Shown in pieces: positions 33,201 to 48,200 of a stretch of 64,000 nt of DNA. Location: assembly GCA_033032175.1 (NCBI GenBank), contig CM065331.1:7688370-7752369 (forward strand), given 5' to 3'. Under the pieces are notes generated by a model, which ran no database searches, was not told the origin of the DNA, and worked only from the letters and a program-made list of their open reading frames with translations. Each line of letters opens with the position of its first letter. Positions within the stretch are counted from its first letter, which is position 1. The stretch comes from Saturnia japonica (Eukaryota; Arthropoda; Insecta; Lepidoptera; Saturniidae). Position numbers and translations under genes: made by a program.

Positions 33201-36200
33201 TATATATATGTCCTGACTGACTGATTCATCAACACAGAGACTACTTTACTGGTTCTAGGACCATGAAAATTCGCATGCGGGTTCCTTTTACACTGTAGAT
33301 GAGCACTAAGGCAAATCCTGCAGCGACAATTTTCTTAACTTTTAATTCACATTGAAATAGCTACTATAAATATAATAATTTTTCGTATATAAACCTGCAA
33401 CTCAACTCGAAAGATAAAAAGCATATTTTACGCCTGTGTTAGAGAGATAGGTAGATACGAGACCGTTTTTGTATTTGACATCGGCCTATATCGTCTTACG
33501 TAAATCAGGACCAAAATAAATCTCACTTATTTATGCAGTATCCAAGGTATTCAAATTTAATTTAATGTTTTGTAGTACGTTTTTTTCATGGTTCTTTTTG
33601 TTCATGGTGTATTGTACCTGGATGTAAATCTTATAACAAAGAAAATCAACAAAATAATACGCACACTAATAATGTATTCCGTTTTAGGTCACATCATATT
33701 CAACCTATTGTCAATCCTATTATACTGTACTTTTCGATTAATCCATGCAAAGCCTATTGGTGACATTTACCTGGCACATGACCCTGATGTGTAACAAGTG
33801 CTAAGAAAAAAAGTATTTCAAAAAAACTGGTTCACTCATATAAATAGCAAATATCAGGGTCTTAGTACCATCGTCAGCCACGGAGGACGGTTTTCTGATC
33901 GATATTGAAAAGTTGGTAATATTGCGTACCAGGATAATGTTTGCTTGGTACACATGTTACAAGACCCTGAAACCTGGTACGTCCATCCGTTTAAGCGTGA
34001 CAGTTAGACACACATACAAACTGACGTACTTTCACAATTATAATGTTAGATTAGATCATAAGCGGAGTGTTAAGAATCTGTAGCCGACTGGATCGCAACC
34101 ACCATGCACATGGTGATACCCGACAATGTGACTCACTTCTGATATGTCGTGTTTCAAGGTCAGCCGGTGTATATTTACCTCCCGATAGGCGTGGCCTGAC
34201 AACGGCGATCGTAGATGGATTTAGATGTCTGTGGTCGCCGGTGTGTTTCGATTCTACTGTGCTTTTACCATAGAGTAATAAAGTCCGCTCAACGCCGAGT
34301 TCATAATTCTATGGCTTTTACCATCAGGGATTATTATAATAAAAATGACGCCGTCGCTTCAAAACTCCCAATTTCGCCATTCGCGCCGATATTTTGATTT
34401 CGTGGTCGTTACAAAATATACCCACCAGCCCGCAGAAATTACAATATTAAATTTTCCACGCTTGATTTGAGCGTGACGTTGTTACTGTTATACTACGACG
34501 CATTTCCAAATATGACCCGTTTACCTGGATTACACACAAAAACACAACTGTTTTCGTTACATTAAAATCATTGAAATACTGTTTGCCGCGTAACGAACGG
34601 ATCCCCGGTATGAACGTTTGAAACTTGAAAGTATACATTTTCCAGGTTACGTGTGCGTGACGGCATTGAAGTAAATTTATGAGCTGTCGATGCTTCTTTT
34701 TTGTAATGATACGGCATAGTGACTGCACTGTGCCTGATAGTTAGCAGTATACAATCCAACAACAACGGCAACCACCGAGAGATCTGCTATCCATCGACGG
34801 TCGTTGGCCTGCAATTCTTTCGGCAACTGTATATATACCGGCTGATCTCAGCACTCGGCAAACTAAAACAATAACTATAACGAATTTATCATCATACGCT
34901 TGTTGATGACGGGTATTTCCATGGTTAGAAGAAGGAAAAGATGCATTGGACGACCACTAATATCTTGTCTACGAACGATAAAAAACCGGCCAATCCGGGA
35001 GTTGAGAACATTTGGAAAATTCTTTTGAACATTTTATATGTTGAAAATTATACCTACTAATAAACTTTTTTTTATTAATACATCTTAAAAAGTGATAGAC
35101 AAATGTTTATTAATTTAAATAAAAAACACGACACTAAAACGCGCAATTATGGTCCCGTGACGTCATTATTCATTTTTAATGTCATTTTATATGATAACAG
35201 TGACAAGTGTAACAACTCACGCAAGAGTACGTTGTTATTCCTGAATGGTAACGTCACATTTTCTAATGACAACTCACAGACAAAAAATATTATTTTTTTC
35301 AAAGGGAAAATTAAATAAATAAACAATTACTTTCTCAAGATTTGTATTGTTTTAGGATTTTTATCTATAGACCAATATTACTCAATCATTAACTTTAATT
35401 CTTAAACATACCTTGCGAGTCGGACTCGCGCACCGGGGATTCCGTAATTGTACAGCCACATTCACCAGAATAATTAGGTAACAAAGCACTGAACAATTTT
35501 AAGAAAAAGATAAACTATATTATGGGACAAACTTAACTTTGCCGTTGGAAAACTATTGTCCCAATACATAGACATAATATGCCGCGATCAGTTTACCAAC
35601 TGCAAATAAGTTTGTAATCGCAGATTTTTTTTTTATTTGTGATTTCAAATTTACAGTTTTCGGGTATTTTTTCCTTTACTTACATGTGCTATGAAAACAT
35701 TGCTTCTTACCAAAATTTTAGGCAAACTTGAAGTAGCCTATAGGATTTTATTCCCTTTGCGACACATGGTGTAAGTTGGTCATATCTCATGTCGTAGCAA
35801 CTAACAGCTTACGTTTTTTTTGGTGCTCCATTATATACTTTAATTCAAATTTATAATAGATCGATCAGATCTCACGTTACATAGACAAGCCACGGTGAAG
35901 CTGTAAAAGCCGTCTGCGGTTTTAAGGCCTCTATGGCTAATAGTATCGAACAGTAAGATCGAAAAAAAAAAATGTTACATAGATAAAACTGTTTCATTTG
36001 CCTAGTGGCCGTAAGCGCGATTGCTATGCTCAGATCCTGGGTTCGATTCCCGGGTCGGGCAAAGTATAATTGGGTTTTTATCCGAATTAAAAAAAGACTG
36101 AGGTTACTCAATTCGAATGTATTTTTAATGGATGTTCAGCCATAACTTCTTTGTTTATGAATCGATTTGGATGATTCTTTATTCTTTGGAAAGGGGAGAT

Positions 36201-39200
36201 ACCTCATGGGTGGTCCCATTTTAATATTATTGCCCCTGGACCTTCAATTTCGAAGTTCTTAAAATCATTGAAGTTAGTTTTCTTTTTTGTTAAAATTTTT
36301 CTTGTTCTATGAAATTCTCGGTAGCAGCTCGGGAGTTTGGCTTTGTACCCGACTAATGGCAATAGACTAGTCCTCTATTACAAGGGACCTATAAACATAC
36401 CCGGCCAACTGCGAGTGTACATTTCATTTGTACACCTTGGTCTAACACCTCGATGATACAGGCGTGATGGTATGTTATGTTTAGATAGACAAAAACAATC
36501 GGACTCAAATAAGAAACTCCCGTCCTCTAATTACGTATTTTGCAAGAGCAAAGCAAATAAAAGAAATCGCTAAATGTCCAGTTGAAAATAGCAGATTCAG
36601 GTTTTATTTGTTTGGTGAATAATACGAATTTACGATATTGTACTTGTGAAATAAGTAATTAGCGGTCGGGATGAATAAACGGCAAAATCTGTTTAAACCC
36701 GTTCACAACCGTTTCAGAGGCCTCATGGCCCGGTCGCAGTAAGCCCTACTATTGAGCCGAGAGCTCGTGGGTTCGATCCCCGGACATTACTGATTTTTGT
36801 GTAATATATCTAATTATTTGGATTGACAACGGTCATTCATTAAAAATACATAACTAATAGTCAATAAGTAATAAGATTAATGAAGAACTAATTACAGCCA
36901 ATCACAGCATGCATGAAAACAGTAAATTAGTCGTTAAAATTAGAATTAAATTTACCTACCTAGAAAATGATTGTATTATTTAAAAAAAAAACATGCTTTT
37001 TTAAACATAAAATATACCATTTTATACATTGCACCCGTGCAAAGCTGGGGCGGGTCCCTAGTTTTACATAAAATACAAACATAATATGTCATAATAATAA
37101 AGAAAAACGTAATAAATTCTTAAAAATAGAACTATTATTAAATAATGAAAAAACAATATTTGAGATTAAAATAAGCGTAATAAATAATGCACATTATTAC
37201 CATCAGTTCTCTGGATGTTAATTAATATCTATATAATATGTATGTATATCAACCGTTTAGTTACCATAGTAAAAGCTATGCTTATTTAGGAATTAATTGG
37301 CCATGTGTGAAATTGTGTATTCATATTTAAAACTAGCTGTGCCCGATCACGCGAATCGTGCAACCCCCGCTCCCGGTAAAAATGCTTATTGTGGGTGATC
37401 CTTACAAATATAAATATTAAGCTCGCGTTGATTTTTTTGTAGGTGTTTTTAATATCTACAATTATGTAGTAACTACATTATTTAGATATATCTCTTACGA
37501 TTTACTCAGTGTAAGCCATTTAAGCTACTGAATTTATTCACCATGACCAGTTTTTTTTCTGTGCGTAGAACCCTAATTCTTTTAAAAAAATAAAAGTAAA
37601 CTAAGTTCTTAGTACTCCTTATATCATCAGCTATCTGCCAATGAAAGTCCCGTCAAAATCGTTCCAACCGCTACGGAGATTACCCGGATCAAATAGACAG
37701 ACAGACAAAAAGTTTTAAAGATTCAAAATTCAAAGTTACGTAATATACGTGGGTATTTCTTGCGCGATCTGTATTGCATTGAATTACATGAAACTGAAGT
37801 CGAACTTTCAAAATTTAGCATCAGTTAAAAATTATAAATTTGTTTAGAATAGAAAGAAAAAAAATAGTTCTTAATTTTTATAGATACTCAGCTCTATGGA
37901 AAATATATAATATAAAAAAGACTAATTCTATGTTTAAAAAAAAAATGCATATTTAATTTATTATTTATAACATCACATTGACCTACTTCGTAATTAGTCT
38001 TAATTTAAATTTTTAATTGGGCATATCGAATCAAATTGTTATTTTCGTTTAGTAAAGCAATTGGTTCCGTGGTGTAGTGGTTATCACATCTGCTTTACAC
38101 GCAGAAGGCCGCCAGTTCGATCCTGGCCGGAATCATATATTTTTGTTGCATCTTTTTTCTTTATAAATTGAATTATAATAGTTTGTACCTTTCAAAATTT
38201 AATTTTATTAAATACTAGCGGTGCTTCGCGACTCCGTTTCCGTTTACGCAGTAATTATTTATGTCACGTAGTTTTATTTTTACTCATATTTAGTTAGTGT
38301 AGTCAACAAGACGTTTAAAAACGTGTTAATTCTTATTAATACGAAATAAATTGCGTGCAATGCCTCGATGTATTCGTAATGAAATCTAGAAAAATGTGCG
38401 AAAATTTCAAACAATCGGAAAAAGTTATAAACAATTAAGAATTTAAAATGGAATCTAGTTTTTGCAAATTACTCGATAAGTATTGGCGTTTAAAAAGAGA
38501 AAGAAGAATTCTTAAAGATGAGGAAATTTCAGAGAAAACATGCCAACGCCCGGAAATTCATCTCAGTTATCTATTATTACTTTTAATTTAACGTTGCAAA
38601 TAGAACTTCATGCGCCACGCCGTAAACGCTGCCTTGAAACCTGCTACTGCTAACAATTTTTGAATGATATTTAATTTAAAAAATTGAGAAACTATGGTGT
38701 TATCTAGAAACTAGAAAGCACAAAATTCTGCTTTATAAAATGATTTTCCTTGTTTTTTCCATAAAATATGAACCTATTGTTATTTTTTTTAATTCTCGTT
38801 TATATTTCAAGTCTTCAAGTCAGATAATTGTTAAACAAAGGCTTCTAATTTTTTTTTGTTGTTTCGTGGAGACCTTTTGGCAACTATATTTAATGAGGTT
38901 TATTAACGAGCGGTATTTTTAATTTTTATAATCTTTTATGAATTACTTAAGCAACATTAACAAAATAGCTGTTTCTTTTATTCATCGAAGGTTATTATTA
39001 TTTATAATAGTTACGATATTACCATATAAAATAATAATTAAAAATTTTAATTATAATTTACTCATTTTTAAACAAATGAAATAATTGTGTGTTTTGAAAA
39101 AAATATTGCCATATACGTAATTAATTCATTGTGTAATTAATAGCTAGCTAGATCGCGACCTATTCGCATGCGCGACGACCGCGCGAGCCACCCTCGTGCG

Positions 39201-42200
39201 AGTCGTCCAAAACTTTCGCGGTTGAGTGCCCTCTGCGCTTGCCCCCAAGTTCGGTGAAGCTATAAAAGCCGCAGCGGCTTCAGGGCCCCTAAGGCTGACA
39301 GTGTAGTTTAAAATTAATTTTTTTTTTTTAAAAGGTGGTGTAACATTGAAAAAAATATCTTAATAAATTGTTTAACGTTTTCTTACCGTTTTTATACTGT
39401 TTAAACAATGTTTTATTTTTTCAAAATTCATTATTTTCGATTCTCTGTAATATCCAAAAAAAATAGCAACACTTGATTTTTGTTGCCTGTAAGTCTAATC
39501 AGGTAGCACAGCACACAGCTTACTGACACCTTGCTTGGGTCAGCTGCCCTTCTAGCCAGTACCTGACTACGTATTCTGAAAATACTAATGTGTGCATAAC
39601 TGTGTAATGAACATATTAACTCTGTTTTATCCTCAATAAGCACCCAGTCAACTGTATCACGTTATGACATCATGCATAAAATTATAATAGGCACAATAAA
39701 TTATTTGTCATCATTCATTTCATACATCTCGGTAGGAACTAAACATTTCGCATTATTTGGCGTACTGTTGAAACTGGAAACGTCTACTGGCCAGAGAGCC
39801 CCTTTTTTTAAAAAATTCTTTGTAGATTTTAGCTTTGTTGCTACAATCTCACACTGTCTGTCTGTCTCTCAAGTGCAGCTGCCGGAACGCAAGTGCTTGG
39901 CGATATTTCAACTTGAGGGTGGTAGCTAGCCAGGCGGTCAATAGAACAAGCACTACCACGATGCGTACGATTTCATCACGATATTTTCCTTCACCGAAAG
40001 CTCTGGTTAATTATAGGGATTTGAACTCACGTCGATAGAAATTCGGGTCCTCAAAGCGTATCGTGAAGAGATATTTATGCAGAACGGGATGACAGCGGTG
40101 TCCGCCTATGGATTAAGATCTCTCGGTGGTTGCCGTCGTGTTTGTATTGTACTGTGCTTACTATCGAGGACAGTGCCGTCACTTTGGTCTACTATTAAAA
40201 AAAAAAAACTTACTTTTACATGGTTTTATATAAACCCCCGACACAACCATTCTATTAATTGAGACCATTTCAATACGATATCATTGCTGTAAGTTGGTGA
40301 GGAGTTACGTATCCTACATTAATTCCAGATGATGCTGCTGCCTCACAGGTCAAGGTTTTACTAATATCATTGAACTAACAGAATACCAAATTTCGATTTG
40401 ATCAGACCTGTGGAAGATGCTCACATCAACTAGAAAAGAACTGATTATCTTCAAACGGCTGAACAGATTTTCTTGAATCATTGCTAAGAACAATCTCGAT
40501 GAAGTTACCTGTGAGAGCCTGTGTGATATACCCTTTGAGAGCTACGATTCCACAGACAGACACACAGATACATACGTTAAACTTAAAACACACCCCCACC
40601 TTTTTTGCGTAAGGTCTTGATAATAGGTATTTCATTTTACTTTATAATATCAGGAATTCTAATTTTGTAGAACTACCGAAATACATATCAACAGCACATG
40701 ATTTTAGGCATTTTTTAAACGAAAACTGGCTCCTGGACCTAATCTTTTTAAAAATCTCGAGTGCCCCCTACTTTTAGAATTATAGACCAAACATGATAAC
40801 ATGAGTCATAGGTTTTCCTTCGATACAATAAAAAATGGATTATTATTTATTCCCCAACAATGATTGCAGATAACCAGACTTGAATACATGTTCACCTTTT
40901 ATGCAACTAATACCATATAAGTATTTTATAAAACATTTTGTTGTCCTTTCTATTATACACGTCTAACCAACCATCTGTTACTTGAATGCTTATAGGTACT
41001 TTCTGTTTCACAATTTTTTTATACGTTGCTTTGTCGATGTCGAGTTCTCAGTTCGCAAAGAAACGGGGTGATACTTAAAAAAAAAAACATTTGTAAGTTT
41101 TTTTTTTTACCGCACACTTTTACCAGACTGCGAAAAAGGAGGGTGTTGATCGTGATGTATGTTTTTCGAGCGTATGTAGTATGTCTTTTTATTTAGCACG
41201 CTCTGTAACCTAAACGGCATGATGGTTTTTTTAATTTACTTGTTTTGTGTTGCTGTCGGGTTTTTTGTATCCTTATTAATAAATTATTAACAATCTAAAT
41301 TAGATTGTTGTTTTTTCGTGTTTGAAAAAGAATTAGTAAATGATAGATAGGTATTTGAGTGATAACCTCAACATTTATGTACATTGCACATAGACAGCTA
41401 AGAAATAGTGAGAGAAGATTTTGACAACGCATCTGACTAATAAATCAGATGTAGACCAATGCTTCGCATCGCGTTGCGCCGCCTGAATCAGTTATTTTTT
41501 AGTTCATTGTAGTGTCTAATTTTACAACACGCTTCTTCTTCATACCTCGGTTAGTTGACAGAAATATTTAATAGGTAGTTATAGGATTGTTTGAGATGGG
41601 ATGGTATGGCTAAATCCGAAACTATGAGAAATAGAGAAAAGTGCTGCAAGGGTAGAAATAAAAATTGCATATTTACTTTTTTCTTATAAATCTCTTACTT
41701 AAACGCGAAATTAAGCCGTTAGATTTTTCAAAAATATAACACCGTTTTATAACTCCAACGGAAGAATCTTAATTTGCAAAGAAATGTATTATTGAAAATA
41801 AATATGAAATTGCTGCATAATCTTTTGTAAATATGCAATTTTTGTTTTCTCATAAATCGAGCTTATTACATACTCCTTACACATTTTTTTTTTCTATTTG
41901 ATATAGTTTTTAATTTGGTCATACAATGCTATAAGCTTGCCAGATTGCTTGACGTTCACGGTTACTGCTTAAATACAAGACAATTTTTAACAAAAAGGAA
42001 AATCAACTTGAATCGTTATGAGGAGTTCCTTAGTCCTAGTGTATCTTCGAAGTTGAAGGTCTAATGACATTGAAATTAAAATGGGACCACTTTTGAAGTA
42101 TCCTCAATCAAACAAAAATCAGCCAAATCGGTCCATAAACAAAGAAGTTATGGCTGAAGTCCGTCTTTTTTTGAAATCAGTTTAAAATTAGATAAAATAT

Positions 42201-45200
42201 TTTTTTAAATGTTAATGGGTAATTCCAGATACTAGCGCGACAATCTCCTTAACTTTATAATACAAAAAAGAATCATTACCGTGTGCCCCCGGCGCCGCAC
42301 GCCTTTATTACTACGTAGGTGTAGCACTTATTAATTAAATCCCGTAATTTTATTTTACTATGGATTAAGGACAATTCATAGAAATATTATGGAATGACGT
42401 TTACAAAATTTGATCAGAATCTGTACAGAATTTACGAAATCTTAATATTTTGGAATTCTTTTTTACTGTTTCTAAAAGTATTATTGACAATTATTATAGC
42501 CCATCAATCGAGGATTGACTAAAATTTCCCTCGTACAAAATTTCATCAAGAGCATTCAAAAATTAATAAAAAAAATATTGTAAATTATTTTTCTTTTATA
42601 TATACCTACCTAAATTGGTATACAAAAATATAATAAATAGAGATTATTACCAAGGATATAGTTTTGTTATTCCGAAAAAAGAAATGAAATGTTGGCCTCC
42701 TGTCGGAACGCAGATGGCGCGGCGCGGCACGGCGGGAGCTACGTTGAGGTCGTATGGCGCTTTGTGGCGCCGTGCAGGGTCGATCGGGTCGGTTGCAAAA
42801 CGAGAGCGCTTTCGATTAACAAACCGGATGTAAAGATTTGTGTTTATGGATTGAAATACTAAGCCACGAACAATTATGTTATACAACATTGTAACAGATA
42901 GTTAAAAATTAACTGTCGATTTGGTAATAATATGTTTTGCAAATACATTGAAATAGATATTTATTTTACAGCTATAGCTATTTTTTTAAATTTAGATTGT
43001 TATAGTCTGTGTAACATTAGACTGCGGTAGTAGGGTAGGGTATTATTGTGTACCAGCATAGATTTTACTTGGTACATGGTACAAATCACTCAAAACTGGT
43101 ACGTGTACAAGGAAACTGGTATATCAACCATCCCTGTGTGGAAATCAGTGTTGCCTGCAGCAATACGGTGAAAATTCCAAAATAGAATACGAAAGTTTTC
43201 GAAAAATGTGTTCTAGATATCCGGTTCTTAAAAAGATTTACACTGAAAAAGATCCGGTTTATACTCAAAAATATCTAAAATCAGATAAAGAGATACAACT
43301 GGCAAACTATAACTATGTATTACGAATTCTTAATTACAAAGTAGCAGTGCTCGGTGGCTCCAGGTTTCAATGGTGTCCGACTATATCTCGACCAACATAC
43401 ACCAGGTGAAAAACCTGTCATAGTGGTACGCTTAGGCGTGTCATATTCCAGGATCAGGCAGTGTATATATAAACTATTATAATTAATATATGTAATTATA
43501 ATTAGTAAGGTTTTTTATTTGTTTGTTTAAACACGCTAATCTCTGGAACTACCAGTCGGATTCGAAGATTCTTTTTGTATAAGATAGCTAGACTCACGAG
43601 GAATTGTATAGGCTATCTATCATTAGGCTAAAACTCGCGGCTAGCCTTAAATATTGATTTTTGTTATGTAAGTGGAAGTGTTTCCCGAATTGCTGTATCC
43701 GCGTGCGCTGTCGTATTGGTCAATGATTCGTAAATACAATTTTGTACAAAAATATTGGTCCTTAGTCTATCTGAAAAAGTCCACGACAGTATATGCCTAT
43801 TTCTTATAAATAAGCCACAATAAGATACTTTGCGACAAACATTTGTTGAAAATTAAAAAGTGATTTATGAGCATTATTTTTATACAATTTTATGGAGTTA
43901 AATTTTGCTCTTTAAAGTATGTTATTTACATCGTTTAGGAGACAATAAAAAATTAAAGTAATTTGTAGTTGCGGGAGTGAGAACAATTATGATAGGCTAC
44001 ACGGGTGAAACCTTGAAATAAAGTGAGGTAGTAAGGATCTGTACCCGACTGGTTCGCGACTACTAGGCACGCGGTGATAAACCTGTCACTTTGATTCCCT
44101 TTTGTTTTGCCGCGTTTCGGGATCAGCCGATGTAAAACCGGCTGCCGAGAGGCTTGCAGGTTTGTATGAGAGCGAGGACCAGCAATGTATTTGTCGATCT
44201 CACGATGGTCGTCACTTTTTCTGGATTGTAGGTACACTGTGATTTTACTATCAGGCACAGTGCGAGCACTTTTTTGTGTCACTATTTGAAAAAAAAGTCA
44301 CGAAAAAAGTAAACGAAACTGCAGTTCCAACTCCTCAAGAGTAGCAACTATTAGTGACTAATATTAGGATTTCGGCTATGTGTTGCTGTGACTACTTCTT
44401 ATATTCTTTATCTTGCAGAATGGTAGTCAAAAATAAACCATCGGAAAGATAGTTTTACCTGGTAATACCGTAAAACATGTTACAAATGGAAGAGCTTTTT
44501 ATCGAAACCCTGTAAATTACTGGGAATTTAACTTTTGAAATGTGACAACCCTGCGCGTGTGAAATGTTGCTGAACTGTGTATTGTTATATAATGAAGACA
44601 GAGTGGGAATTGGGCCAGTGGGCCGTCCGCGAATATTGTTGGCTAACACAATCGCATTGTTCGAAGATGTTAAACTATACCTATTAAATTTTAAAGGTGT
44701 TAAAATATACTAGACAGCCTGCCTGTCTTTTCCCAAAAATATAATATTTAAGAAATTTGTTCAGAGGCGTCGGTTGCATTTTTTAAAGTATGTACAAAGT
44801 ATCTTTTCCAATATTTTCTTTAATGAATATTATTACTTGCGATGTATTCAGGCATTAGTGGCCCAGAAATCGTAACCACATCATACATAGCGAAAAGTCC
44901 GTATTTGTCCGATTCAACGTATGGCGTTTCGCGATTATCTAAGTATATTCGAAGGCTTATGCTGTGATGTTTGCCTTCAGTGGTATGGTAACGACTATTG
45001 TTAAACTATGATTCTATTCCCGTCAGGTGATGACATTTTCACTACGTCAGATGAAAATGAATCGTAGTATTCGTAGTTTGTACGGATATTTAACTGGTAT
45101 TGAACTAATGTATAAAATCTTTTTTATCTTTATGACACAATTTTTTCTTCATATACCGTAATTCGAGGAGTGCATCGCGGTAAGGCATTCCTTGCACAAA

Positions 45201-48200
45201 GATCGTAATTGTAATCAGTCAAGAGTTGAATCGTGGAGATCAGACCTATTCGTTGAAGAAAATAAATCACAAAATGTCTTTACGTCATTCTAATTGACAT
45301 TTTTCCACACAGGCAACGATTCTATCTATTCGTTAATTTGCATATAATCCGAGAAATATTTATCTCAATTACCTTTTTTTTCTTAATCCATAGAGTTTAC
45401 AAGCTAGGTTTTTAGTATAGGGATTAAGAAAATAGTAAATAATACAGGAAAAAATTACCAACTACCAGCCGCTGTTATATCTGGCGCTAAATAAAGTTTT
45501 TTTTTCAGGTGTGGCACAAAGGCTGTTTCAAATGTCAAGAGTGTGGTATGACACTTAACATGCGCACCTACAAAGGCTATGGGAAACTGCCGTATTGTGA
45601 AGCGTAAGTATTTATGTATGTGTAATCCTCATTTGACTTTTTCCACACCTCACAGCTGACGTTTAACTTGGTGTACGGTTTTGCATACACTTTATATATT
45701 ATGCTTTATTCCATCAACTTCGCGTATCGTTGTTTCCACTTCCCACACTTACAGCTGTCTAGATGGTTTGACGTTCATCGTCACTGCTCTGCTCCTTACG
45801 AACTAACAGGAGTTTGAAGCTATATTAGTCTATAATCGTCCTCAATAAATAAACTACATATCAAATTTAAAAATAATTTTTCAAACCTCAGACTGGGAAT
45901 CTATGGAAGATTAGCGCGTTGAAACAAAGAAACAATCTGTTATGATTTATAATAATTGTGTAGATAGTGTAACGGGCACAAATTCACTGGACTTTGATGG
46001 TGAAACGTCAATTCTACTATAATTTGATTCTTAATTGCAGTGCCACCGGTACTGATTTTCAACTTGGATTTACAGTTTATACTTTTATATCTAATTTCCT
46101 ACCGCCATGCTACACTTTCATCTTTTTTATACTACTAAGGTAGCAAACAAACATATGGCCCGCCTCATGGTATGCGGCATGGTATAGACGTTTCTAATAC
46201 CATAAGTATCACTAGCGAATTGCCGACCTTGGACCCGCCTTCCCCAAGGAACTCAAGAATTCCTACTCACCGCAGGAACACAACACATGGTTATATTTTA
46301 GCCGCAATTTACTGTAAATCTCTAAACAAATTACTATGTGTCGTACCTTTGAATCCCCTCTTCTCCAAGGGATATTTTCCTTCATCGAAAGCTAAGCGTT
46401 CTTCCGTGCCATCACTGAGTCACAATAGGTTTCAAATGATGAGCCATTATTCACGCTTATGAATTCATATCCCGCAATCAACGCGCCCTTGAATCCGCCA
46501 CTGTAATAATTCATTAGGGTTGAACTTATTGAAAATGTAAATAAACCCAGAAATAACATATTTTTTTCTGTTAATGCCATTGTTTACCTACCACCAGCTA
46601 TATTTAATAAAACATGAAAGCACGTCCTACATATTTATTTGTTACGAAATTATATCTAATATTTTCGCAATTAAAATCAATTATACTATGTTCATCATAA
46701 GAAGTGATTATTACATCACGTATCCATAAAACGTAAATTGTTACGTCGTGCAAATTTTGACGTAACCTAAAAATATGCATTCAGGTTGTCAATTATGATA
46801 ATAAAAAAAATAATGATACCCAATTCAATACTATAATAAAATTTATGTTTTTTTTTTTATTACTTCGTGCAACGTTAGGTACATTCTGTGGTCGTTTAAA
46901 CTAGAGTAGACCATAATAAACAAAAAACGATAAACCGAATTAATGAACGACGTTGTACTTTTATTTCAATAGTAGTTCTTTAAATTTCGAATAAAAATGT
47001 ATGTTTTCGTAATTCTAAATCTCGTAAATCTCGTTTGGTGTCAATTGTTCCCGATTGCAATCACAATAATGATTGTTATAGGTTTTTTTTTTCATTTACA
47101 CAGCTTACTCAGACACGCCTCAAAAACCAACTTCAACGGTTTTGAGGAGTGCCCTGTGTGTGTGTCTTCGAAGTCGAATGTCCAATGCCAATGAAATTAA
47201 AATGGGACTATCCTTGAGGTACCCCCTTTCCAACGGAAAAAAGAATGATCTCAATCGGTTCGTAAACAAAGCAAGTTATGTCTGAACATCCATAAAATAA
47301 AATCAATCGAATTGAGAAACTTCTCTTTTTTTTTTAAAATCGGTTAAAAAAAGAATCGATAATTGTAAAAGTAACTTCCGATTTAAGTTATGCTATATTT
47401 TTTTTATCGGTTTAGCAAATTCACTACAGTCTCATTATGTCACCTGATATTAAGTGGAGATGTGGTTAAAGACGGTAACACGCTAATGCCCGTTTTCACC
47501 AACGTCCCCTAATTTTAAGGAACACTTAAAGTACATTTAAGTGACCAATTAGGCAGATTTCGTTTTCACCAACGTCTAAGGGACACCTAAGACCTTAAGG
47601 GTTACCTAAATTTTAAGGAACAGAAATTGGACTCCTTGGCGCTAAGTAGTGACGTTTATTTTACAAACAATTCTGGTTAGTTTTGTTTTAAGCGTATTAA
47701 AATTTAAGTTCAATTTTAGTTCTTGGAAGCTTATGAAGAAGAAAAGAAACTGGGAAATTAATAGAAGTCACGCATTTACTGACAAAGGCCTGGCTATTTT
47801 TTTTAATATGACAACAATTTTTTTTTGCTATATATAGATTATCAAAATGCAGTGTTTATTTACCTCTTTTTGAACTATTTTATCATATAAGGTTTTATTT
47901 ATTATTTTTGACAGGGCAAATCCGTGTTACCTATAAAACAGCTCTATATGTACATAGATATATTTTGTCACAGTGGTAGATATGGGTGGTATCAGTGTAG
48001 TAGCCACTTGTACTAGTAGTAGTATTTTAGAACATATTTTGACTGGACTATTATTCAAACATATTCTGATGCCATTTCCAGCTCTCAATAACTCGCCCAC
48101 ACGCCACCTATCGCTTTTTTCAGAAATAATAAAGTATTACACATTTCCACCATGAGTTATGGTCTTGAGTTAAAAAAAAATCAAATAGAAAAAAAAATTC

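Noticed and set aside
36001..36079. tRNA gene
   Set aside because: Has an internal B box and tRNA-like text, but no matching acceptor stem, and continues into a SINE body.
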